Under the pieces are notes generated by a model. The model was not told the origin of the DNA. It searched no databases and saw only the letters and a program-made list of their open reading frames with translations. Shown here in pieces: positions 23,164-29,699 of a DNA stretch of 29,699 bases; the stretch's first letter is position 1, and the number at the start of each line of letters is the position of its first letter. Both the position numbers and the translations under genes were made by a program. Source of the stretch: Gammaproteobacteria bacterium UBA7449 (GTDB taxonomy: Bacteria > Pseudomonadota > Gammaproteobacteria > Pseudomonadales > Pseudohongiellaceae); contig DLPV01000043.1 in assembly GCA_002477465.1 (NCBI GenBank), forward strand, positions 1-29,699. Direction: 5' to 3'.

Positions 23164-24546
23164 ATGAACTCTCTGTTTTCCTTAACCCCCAAACAACTTC
23201 TTAGCCAGCTCGGTTGCCTGATTCTACTGCTGCTGTCCTTCGCGACTACAGCCCAGACTTCCTGGCTGTTTCAAAACGCTGCGGTCATCGTGGGTGATGG
23301 CGAGCAGCTGGACAGTGCTGATGTCCTGGTCGTTGACGGCCAGATCGTGGCGATTGGTGCGAGCCTGGAGCAGGCCGCTGCAGCTAATTCCGCCACGGTA
23401 ATTGATTTGAGCGGAAAGTGGTTGATGCCGACACTAATAGATGGCCACGCGCATCTGGGTTACCAGTCCCGTTCCAGCTGGGGGGCAGATAATTATGGGC
23501 TCGCCAATTTAGAGGACAATCTGCGGCAATATGCCTATTACGGTTTTGGCGCAGTGTTTTCCGCCGGCAGTGATCCTGTTGGGCTAGGTCAGGAATTGCA
23601 GCAGTCCATTGCTGTGCAGCAGGACTTGCCCGAATTTTTGTTTGCTGCCGGCATGGCGCCGCCGGGTCAGGGGCCTAACAATCAGTTTCTGGTCCATACC
23701 AGCCAGGTTGAAGCGGAAACCGGCATGACAATACTTCGCGGTCTGGAAAATCCAGAGCAGGCCCGCCGGGCTGTTGCAGAGGCGGCTCAAAAGGGCGTTA
23801 AGTTCATCAAAATCTGGGTGGATGATCGCGGTGGTTCGCAGCTCAAGCTAAGTCCTGCTATTTACCGTGCGGTGATCGAGCAGGCCCGTAGTCTGGACTT
23901 GAAAGTGTTTGTGCATCAGCAAACTGCGCGCGATATGCCGGACCTGATCGACGCGGGGGTCCATGGCTTCCTGCATGGTCGTATAGGGGCGGAATTCACA
24001 TCTGCGCTGGCGCAACAGGGGAAGGGGGCAGATGTCTTTGTTATCCCGAACCTTGGGCTGGGTGAGTTGCGACGGGAAGCTATAGGTGACGACCCCTTCT
24101 TGCGATCCTTCCTGTCTGTTGAGCTACGGGAGCAACTCGGAGTCTCGGCTAACCGCAGTGCGGTGCCGGAGAGGGACGAGCGGGTTGAAACGGAATTACG
24201 AGCAGGCTTTGAAAGAATAGAGGAGGCCAATCTGGACTTAGTATTAGGGACAGATGCAGGCGCCGTTCCCGGACACCCTTTTGGCTACACTGGGCACAGG
24301 GAGCTGGAGATATTCGTGAGCCTGGAGATGACGCCCATGACGGCTCTGGTGACGGCTACCGGCAATGCCGCCAAACATCTGAAACTCGATGATCTGGGAC
24401 TGGTGGCCGTGGGCAAGCGTGCCAGTCTGTTGGTGCTAGATGCCAATCCGCTGACTGATATTCGCAATACACGTGCTATTCACGCCGTGTATCTTAATGG
24501 TCGCTTGATTGATCGCGATGCAATCGCAGCCAGTCTACCCAATTAG
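23164..24546 (+). CDS. Exported imidazolonepropionase-like amidohydrolase
   Basis: A 460-aa metal-dependent hydrolase of the amidohydrolase superfamily, with a signal peptide to about residue 31 (TTAQ). An N-terminal beta strand set (about 33-85, VIVGDGEQL and LVVDGQIVAIG) is followed by the TIM barrel. Metal and catalytic residues are in order: His95 and His97 in IDGHAHLG, Lys216 in FIKIWVDD, His251 in VFVHQQ, His271 in GFLHGR and Asp364 in VLGTDAG. The C-terminus returns to the small beta domain (GKRASLLVLDANPLTDI). Members act on peptides, cyclic amides or lactones; the substrate is not clear here. It is divergent from fbiC and convergent with the acetyltransferase. Confidence 0.88.
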   Translation: MNSLFSLTPKQLLSQLGCLILLLLSFATTAQTSWLFQNAAVIVGDGEQLDSADVLVVDGQIVAIGASLEQAAAANSATVIDLSGKWLMPTLIDGHAHLGYQSRSSWGADNYGLANLEDNLRQYAYYGFGAVFSAGSDPVGLGQELQQSIAVQQDLPEFLFAAGMAPPGQGPNNQFLVHTSQVEAETGMTILRGLENPEQARRAVAEAAQKGVKFIKIWVDDRGGSQLKLSPAIYRAVIEQARSLDLKVFVHQQTARDMPDLIDAGVHGFLHGRIGAEFTSALAQQGKGADVFVIPNLGLGELRREAIGDDPFLRSFLSVELREQLGVSANRSAVPERDERVETELRAGFERIEEANLDLVLGTDAGAVPGHPFGYTGHRELEIFVSLEMTPMTALVTATGNAAKHLKLDDLGLVAVGKRASLLVLDANPLTDIRNTRAIHAVYLNGRLIDRDAIAASLPN

Positions 24547-24587
24547 CCTGGCTTTGCTTAAGCCCGAGAACTTTAAGTCCGAAACAA

Positions 24588-25823
24588 CTAGAATTGCCAA
24601 CCAGTCGCAGGGGTAGGCAGTAAAAATACCCGGTCCAGATTCTCAATAAGATCATCTGCGGCCGTAACGTCACCGCTTGTTGCCAATCGGGTTGCGCTGG
24701 CTGCACCTAGCCATAGGCGGCTGAACCCACCGACACTGGCGTTTAATTGCGGTAGCTTCTTGCTGTGCCCCGCGCTGACTTTGCATTCCTGGCCTAGGTG
24801 TAGCGTGTATTCTCCGCTAATACCCTGCCAGGGTAGACTGCTGTCCAGGTGGTGACGGATAGGGTCATCCAGAGTCAAGTTAAGCGAGAGCGTGCTGTGA
24901 TTACTTAAATGCGTGGCGGCGATGCAAGTAGCCAGATCGTTAATCCGCAGCTGCCACCAAGCCTCGGCTTTAATCCCTTCCTCATATTTGCCACCTTCGG
25001 TTTTGCGCTGATTGCGAAAGGGTTGGCGGATGAGATCCTGCAGCTGAACATGCTGGGGCTCGAAAAGGGTTACCAATACAATTTGATCCCCCAGACTCCT
25101 GAGCAAGGCCATCAATTCCAGCAACTGCTGCCGGTTTTGATAAGCAAGGGCATGAATGTGGAAGGGGCCATATTCACCCTTGCAGCGACCCCAGACGAAG
25201 TGTGTGAGTTTGCCTTCCTCATCGCGATAGCCAAGACCCAGAGGCTCTTCTGTCCAACCCATCTCGGCTTCCACAAGTTTTACAGAAGCTAACTGAGTGC
25301 CGCCATGTCCGCGCCAGCGCTGCATCAGCGCCTGGTAAAGATCAGCCGCGTGCTTTTGGGTTAGTCGCAGCGGTGGCCTGAAATCCACGTCGATATTAAT
25401 CAGTGCAGGATTCAATTTTACAAAGCGTTCGTAGGGGCCAGTACCGAACCCCAGTCGGCTGTAGTATCCCTGTTCAAACATGCCTCAGGCCGCCGTGGCC
25501 ATGCCCGATTCGGCTTCCTGGGCCACCACCCTTGCAGTCAATTGGCTGGCCAGGCCCTGCTTACGCGCCACCGTGCTGGTAGTTACAGCCGCGATTACCG
25601 CCATGCTCAGTTCAGCCTGCTGATGCAGGATTGTGCCATCACAGCTGCTGACTGTGCACTCCAGAGCACCGGCAAGTTCGGCTGCCAGCGTGCGGGAGCC
25701 TTTCAGGAATTTTCGCAGATATTTCGCATCGTCGTCATCATTGCGATCAATCCAGCCGATCTCTTCCCAGATACGACGGACAGCGGCGAAGTCTTGTTTA
25801 AGCTCAAGTGGCCTGATTGTCAT
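24588..25823 (-). pseudogene. Eis-like GNAT acetyltransferase interrupted by an in-frame TGA
   Basis: From the ATG at 25823 one frame encodes a two-part protein: an N-terminal GNAT (MTIRPLELKQDFAAVRRIW, VTTSTVARKQGLASQLTARV) and, after a TGA at 25487-25485, MFEQGYYSRLGFGTGPYE, the second half of the same fold. A second acetyltransferase-like region and a C-terminal sterol-carrier-like domain (DDLIENLDRVF near the end) follow. In Eis-type enzymes these parts are continuous, and the residue before GMFEQG is usually hydrophobic. The two halves are in the same frame with only the TGA between them, so one point mutation explains the break. Internal re-initiation at the ATG at 25481 would lack the acetyl-CoA site. 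Sequence error or readthrough remain possible. Confidence 0.75.
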
Positions 25824-25927
25824 GGCTATAGTCCAGATAAGCACGATCACCGACTGTGGGTCGATGGCCCGGAGAGTCATGCGCTTGTCGTTTGAACCGG
25901 GCGCTCTTTGGGAGCTGGAATAATGCG

Positions 25928-26487
25928 CTAGAGCAGGTGGAAAACGAATTCTTCATCAGCGCCGCCGCGGATTTCCTTGATGTGCGCCTGCAGCTCTTCC
26001 CGCTTGACGTGATCCATTCCTCACGGTTCTCATCAGGATCTTTGCCCGCTTCTGAGCGCTTGCGTTCTTCGGCGGAGCGGAACTGGCAGAATTCATCATA
26101 GGCTTCGATTTCGGCATTGAGTTCCCGAATGACAATCTCCACGAACATGGCGTCATCAAGGAAGCCAATACCCGGAATATGATCCGGAATCAGGTCGATC
26201 GGATCAGCAAAGTAGGACATTGCGCTAATGACCCGGGCACGATCTTAATCAGACATATTCCATTCCTCGTCACGCATCATCTCCAGCAGCACTCTGAGCT
26301 GCAGTAAGTGATCCGCGATGAAGCCCGGCAACTCCGTGTTCATGGCGATATCAACTATCTTGTAGGCCGCTTTCTCTATTTCTGCCTAGCCCTAGCTGTC
26401 AGTGGCCACAGTCCTGGTTTTTCCGACTATGGTCTTGAAGCGTTCAAGGTCTCTGTCACTCAAGGTGAAGGTGATATCTAGAGGCAT
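25928..26487 (-). pseudogene. DUF1232 (YkvA-like) protein, copy B, three in-frame stops and a frameshift
   Basis: From the ATG at 26487 the frame encodes MPLDITFTLSDRDLERF and the family core YFADPIDLIPDHIPGIGFLD. It is broken by TAG at codons 32 and 34 (26394-26392 and 26388-26386) and TAA at codon 81 (26247-26245). It aligns gap-free with copy A for about 158 codons, and none of the stops is shared. After REEW the sequence continues best one frame over (HVKREELQAHIKEIRGG, ending in TAG at 25930-25928), implying a one-base loss. Several lesions make this a clear pseudogene unless the sequence is faulty. It lies 104 nt upstream of the acetyltransferase on the same strand. Confidence 0.8.
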
Positions 26488-26625
26488 AGCATGATTCCTT
26501 TATTGCGCGCTGCGTACCGATGCTTCGCTTTTATTCTGGTCTAATTATTGTCGATATCTAATGCAGTTTTCTGTGCGCGATGCCGCGTTTTAGCTTGCGA
26601 CCAAGCTTTCTAGCAGCCTGAGCTG

Positions 26626-27984
26626 TTAATCAGCTGGTCGAATAATGTGATATTCCGTCTGTCTGGGAGCAACATATTCGAAATCCTGGCCATCATAAAA
26701 TCCGTCTTCCTCCAGCTTCATGCGCATTGGCTTGTTGCTCCAGCCCGGAATATCTACCAGGGCAGTGAGTTCGATGGAGTAGGCGGTGTTCGCCTGCATG
26801 GCGTAGTCGCCAGACCCTGGTACGCCTTCTTGCTTGTCCCACATGCCGATGGTAGTGCCCGCTGCATGCCCGTGCAGTCCAATTGGGTGGGTGTAGATGA
26901 TGGGGCCTATGCCCCGTTCGATGGCCTGCTCACGGGTGCGTCGTAGTATGTCATTGCCGGTTCGGCCCACCTGAAAGTTTTCGGTGAGGATGTCCTGTAA
27001 CTCATTGCCTTTTCGTAAGGCTAATTTCAGCTCGGCTGGCACGTCACTCTCGCCCTCACGCAGGATATAGGCGTTTTGCTGGGTATCGGTCTGTAGATTC
27101 AGATAACTAATCCCAAAATCAATATGCACGTGGTCGCCGCGGTAAAGTATTTCAGGATCCAGGTTATTGTTTGCAATATCAGAGAGAGAGCGATCTGAAC
27201 GCTCGACCTCGATGCCGGTGTGAAACCAGGTTTGCATGCCGAGATCATTAACTCGCTGTCTGAACCACCACTCGAGATCGCTGATGGATGTGATGCCCGG
27301 TTTGACCACCTCGCCGGAAAACCCTTCACTAATGATACCGTGGGCAATTTCCATCACGTCTCGATAAACCGCCATCTCACTTTCGGTGCGGGTTTCCAGC
27401 CAGCCAACAGCAACGGGTTCACTGGATACAATGCGTTCGCGCAATCTTGCAGGCAAGGCCGCGCTGAAGTCTCGTTGCTCGGAGTACGTCAGGCCGTCTG
27501 CTAGCGCATAGGTGTCGGAAAAATTCAGCGCGATCTTCTGCGGATCATACTCGTCGAGGATCTGGGCGATTCTCGCATACTGGTCGGGCTGTGACTCCGG
27601 GTCCCATACTCCAGGAAAGAGATCACCCACTGCGTAGCGTGCCACAGCCATGCGTTCGACACCCCGTTCCGGGCCATGATCAATGAACATCATTACTGTG
27701 CGCCGGCGAGCGTTCAGCCATGTTGCGGGCAGCATGGTTCTTAGTACGGGGTCTTCATTGTATTCCCGCGCAATCAGCACCCAGGCATCAACATCGGCCC
27801 GGCGCATGACCATGGGCACTACAATGTCCAGACGCTCTTGGAGTAAGCGGTTGGTGATAGCGGCGCGTTCACGTAGCGGCAATACGCGGTCGGCAAGTTC
27901 ATCGGCTGACAGATTTTGCAGCAAGCTGGCAGTCAACAGCACCAACATGATGCGTGGCCAATTTCGAATACGGATATTGCGCAT
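26626..27984 (-). CDS. Exported M24 family metallopeptidase (Xaa-Pro aminopeptidase-like)
   Basis: About 452 aa from the ATG at 27984, chosen because AGAGGT lies nine nt upstream and a signal peptide follows (MRNIRIRNWPRIMLVLLTAS). In-frame ATGs upstream reach 28074, but the one at 28008 has its GGAG too close. The C-terminal pita-bread domain carries all M24 metal ligands: Asp289 in VHIDFGI, Asp300 in LQTDTQQ, His371 in HPIGLHGH, Glu405 in YSIELTA and a Glu near 425 in LEEDGFYDG. An N-terminal creatinase-like domain precedes it. Proline-containing peptides are the likely substrates, in the periplasm. It is divergent from the MaoC gene. Confidence 0.85.
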   Translation of the reverse strand: MRNIRIRNWPRIMLVLLTASLLQNLSADELADRVLPLRERAAITNRLLQERLDIVVPMVMRRADVDAWVLIAREYNEDPVLRTMLPATWLNARRRTVMMFIDHGPERGVERMAVARYAVGDLFPGVWDPESQPDQYARIAQILDEYDPQKIALNFSDTYALADGLTYSEQRDFSAALPARLRERIVSSEPVAVGWLETRTESEMAVYRDVMEIAHGIISEGFSGEVVKPGITSISDLEWWFRQRVNDLGMQTWFHTGIEVERSDRSLSDIANNNLDPEILYRGDHVHIDFGISYLNLQTDTQQNAYILREGESDVPAELKLALRKGNELQDILTENFQVGRTGNDILRRTREQAIERGIGPIIYTHPIGLHGHAAGTTIGMWDKQEGVPGSGDYAMQANTAYSIELTALVDIPGWSNKPMRMKLEEDGFYDGQDFEYVAPRQTEYHIIRPAD

Positions 27985-28101
27985 AGCAGACAGACCTCTT
28001 TTGTTCATAGCTCCGCAGAGTATCATTTTGCTGAAGCTGGCGAAAACGCATTTGCAACAGGGTATTATTACCAATCCTCACTGCAAGAACACCATAAGAC
28101 C

Positions 28102-28605
28102 ATGAGTAAGCAAGTTGATCCCGAATTCGATCCTACGCAGCATGTCCTATCCGAATCACATTATTTCGAGGATATGAAAGTTGGTCAGCGCTTTAACAAC
28201 CCCTCGCGTACGCTGGGTGACGCGAATTTTGCCGCTTTTCAGCTTGCCTCGGGGGACAACCATCCTATTCATTATGATGTAGAGTACTGTCGTCGCAAAG
28301 GTCACCGCGACATGGTTGCCCATGGATTTCAGGTTGCGATTCAGACAGCTCCCGGCGCCGGCATGCTGCCCCATGTGCTAGAGGATAGTTTGATTGGGCT
28401 GATTGAGCAGAGCAGCAAGTTTCTGAAACCGGTGTATTGCGGAGACACCGTCTATCCGGCGCTCGAAATCGTAGACCTGACCCCTGGCACTACTACTGGC
28501 GTCATACATTTGCGCACCACGGTGCACAATCAGAATGGCGAACTGGTGCTGGAGGGCGAGCAAAAAATGCTGGTGCGCAAACGCCCGCAGGAAGAGAATG
28601 TCTAG
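28102..28605 (+). CDS. MaoC family enoyl-CoA hydratase/dehydratase
   Basis: A 167-aa cytoplasmic single-hotdog protein. The hydratase-2 motif is complete: FQLASGDNHPIHYDVEYC, with catalytic Asp52 and His57, followed by HRDMVAHGFQ. The C-terminal strand set (GVIHLRTTVHNQNGELVLEG) is typical of the fold. The start ATG has only a weak ribosome site; longer in-frame extensions overlap the divergent peptidase and are rejected. It probably hydrates an enoyl-CoA in fatty acid or polyhydroxyalkanoate metabolism. It is convergent with another hotdog protein at 28680, with 74 nt between. Confidence 0.85.
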   Translation: MSKQVDPEFDPTQHVLSESHYFEDMKVGQRFNNPSRTLGDANFAAFQLASGDNHPIHYDVEYCRRKGHRDMVAHGFQVAIQTAPGAGMLPHVLEDSLIGLIEQSSKFLKPVYCGDTVYPALEIVDLTPGTTTGVIHLRTTVHNQNGELVLEGEQKMLVRKRPQEENV

Positions 28606-28679
28606 GGTTTGAAAGGAATCGCTTGAGAAGGATTGTTTGGAGTCGACCCCCGCAGGGAGTAGTCGATTTCGACCTAGGA

Positions 28680-29513
28680 CTAGCTGGCCAATTTGTAAAT
28701 AGCAGTATGCTCAACTTCCAGCGCAACCTCATCTGCGACTAGAAACACCACGTACAGCCTGATGAATTCATGTCCCTTTCGATCCCATTTCTTGATGGGT
28801 ACCGCCTTGATGACGATGTCTTGACCAATTTTAAGACCCTGTCGCATCACCATTTTGCTACCGGTGTGAACCCAGGCTGGCATCACGTACAAATTTTTCA
28901 ATACCTGGTTGCACATCTCCAGCAGATAATAGGGATGAATCAAAGCCTCAGCGCCCTGATATAGCGTTGCCCGATCGCGCTGGACTTCAACATGCGTCTT
29001 GTTTTCAGCCGCAGTGGGTTGCCAGAGCAGGGCTGGGGCTGGCTGCTCAATCTGGATCGCATCCCAGCTGACTTCGGGGCGCGAACTGATTTCTGCTCCC
29101 GGTGTCATGGCGGCACGAGGACTAATTTCAGGCAGCTCGAAAGGCAGCCAGCTTTCAAGTTTTGCCAACAGCGTTCCATCTTCGTTGTAGGCGCTGGTGA
29201 CATGGCTGCGCAGAGTCGATTCCTGGCTAAGATTTTCCGTACGGATGGAGAGCAGATTGTCCTGGTAGGCTGGTTTCAGGAATAGTACGTCCATCATTCC
29301 GCGTTCCAGAAACGCTGCGCCGTAGTGCCGGACCAGAGGTTGAGTCAAATAGCCGAAGACATTGACGCCACTAACCAGGGCGCCAGAAAACCCATAGCGT
29401 CGGGCAACGTCATCACTATGGATTCGATTCTCAGAGGATTCCGCGTCATTAAGGGCGAGTATCTGCTGCGGTGACAGAAAGTCGGTTGAAGCAGTTGGGC
29501 TATCGCTGATCAA
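28680..29513 (-). CDS. Hotdog-fold dehydratase-like protein
   Basis: A 277-aa cytoplasmic protein with a probable double hotdog. The N-terminal half has NRIHSDDVARRYGFSGALVSG, which looks like a MaoC-type helix with HSDD in place of the usual GDxNPxH. Then come FLKPAYQDNLLSI and LEVEHTAIYKL at the end. The catalytic Asp/His pair of hydratase 2 is not clearly present, so it may act as a thioesterase or binding protein instead. The start is TTG with no strong ribosome site; there is no ATG before residue 73 in this frame. The C-terminus of another gene lies 78 nt upstream on the same strand. Confident of fold, not of reaction. Confidence 0.7.
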   Translation of the reverse strand: MISDSPTASTDFLSPQQILALNDAESSENRIHSDDVARRYGFSGALVSGVNVFGYLTQPLVRHYGAAFLERGMMDVLFLKPAYQDNLLSIRTENLSQESTLRSHVTSAYNEDGTLLAKLESWLPFELPEISPRAAMTPGAEISSRPEVSWDAIQIEQPAPALLWQPTAAENKTHVEVQRDRATLYQGAEALIHPYYLLEMCNQVLKNLYVMPAWVHTGSKMVMRQGLKIGQDIVIKAVPIKKWDRKGHEFIRLYVVFLVADEVALEVEHTAIYKLAS

Positions 29514-29591
29514 AATGAGTGCTCGCGTAATTCAAGTGTGATTGGGGTAGTTAAATACTGCAGAAGCTGATTTGGTAATGCTCCTGGTCTG

Positions 29592-29699
29592 CTAATGCAG
29601 AATGTCAACATGCCTGAGTTGCCAATCTACAATGCCACTGGGGTCCTGCATGCGCAAGTTTCTCGACACATAGTTTAGTTGAGGTGTTTCAAGACGCAA
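29592..29699 (-). CDS. C-terminus of a gene that continues beyond the right edge
   Basis: A minus strand frame is open from the window edge to a TAG at 29594-29592, coding for 35 residues with protein-like composition (NYVSRNLRMQDPSGIVDWQL). It is on the same strand as the hotdog gene and 78 nt upstream of it, consistent with an operon. I cannot name the family from this piece. Confidence 0.45.
   Translation of the reverse strand: MRLETPQLNYVSRNLRMQDPSGIVDWQLRHVDILH

Noticed and set aside
25485..25487. TGA in the acetyltransferase read as selenocysteine
   Set aside because: The family has no catalytic Cys at this position, and no selenocysteine machinery is visible in the window. A nonsense mutation or sequence error is simpler.

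Overview
The window looks like ordinary chromosome from an aerobic, probably marine gammaproteobacterium. This is inferred from gene content: an NfsA-type nitroreductase, SURF1 (haem-copper oxidase assembly), many secreted hydrolases, a secreted cytochrome c/copper monooxygenase and MaoC/hotdog enzymes. G+C looks close to one half by eye. I found no rRNA, tRNA, CRISPR array, insertion sequence or phage gene. A fused F420 (FO) synthase is the most lineage-informative gene, because F420 is patchy in Proteobacteria.

Layout. 1-330: the tail of an off-window gene and a strong terminator. 328-2250 (+): a class C beta-lactamase-fold serine hydrolase and nfsA. 2362-4549: two divergent CopC-fold secreted paralogs around a hotdog thioesterase. 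4710-7109 (-): a secreted copper type II monooxygenase with an N-terminal cytochrome c domain, and a secreted partner. 7331-9316 (-): two paralogous four-helix membrane proteins and SURF1. 9397-10227 (+): a secreted protein of unknown function.

10462-13608 (+) is the most interesting block. It is a tight four-gene operon: a MotA/ExbB-type stator protein with a long cytoplasmic helical tail (ZorA-like), a MotB/OmpA-type partner with the channel aspartate (ZorB-like), a small Cys/His-rich protein and a second small soluble protein. No ZorC, D or E is present. This is a candidate Zorya-like, proton-motive-force-driven envelope machine with an unfamiliar effector pair.

13633-16212 (-): a VOC-fold gene with no normal start codon, an exported M20 metallopeptidase, a DUF1232 pseudogene and a tiny Cys-containing ORF. 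16543-22936 (-): a secreted PI-PLC-like phosphodiesterase; a three-gene operon of atypical SDR, polytopic membrane protein and CDP-alcohol phosphatidyltransferase; then fbiC. 23164-24546 (+): an exported amidohydrolase. 24588-26487 (-): an Eis-like acetyltransferase with an in-frame TGA and a second DUF1232 pseudogene. 26626-29513: an exported M24 peptidase, a MaoC hydratase and a hotdog dehydratase-like protein. The C-terminus of another gene lies at the right edge.

A recurring oddity is otherwise well-preserved reading frames interrupted by nonsense codons: two DUF1232 copies with five stops in total, none shared, and the acetyltransferase with one TGA. The VOC gene also lacks a usual start. 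This suggests local gene decay, sequence error or, less likely, readthrough.
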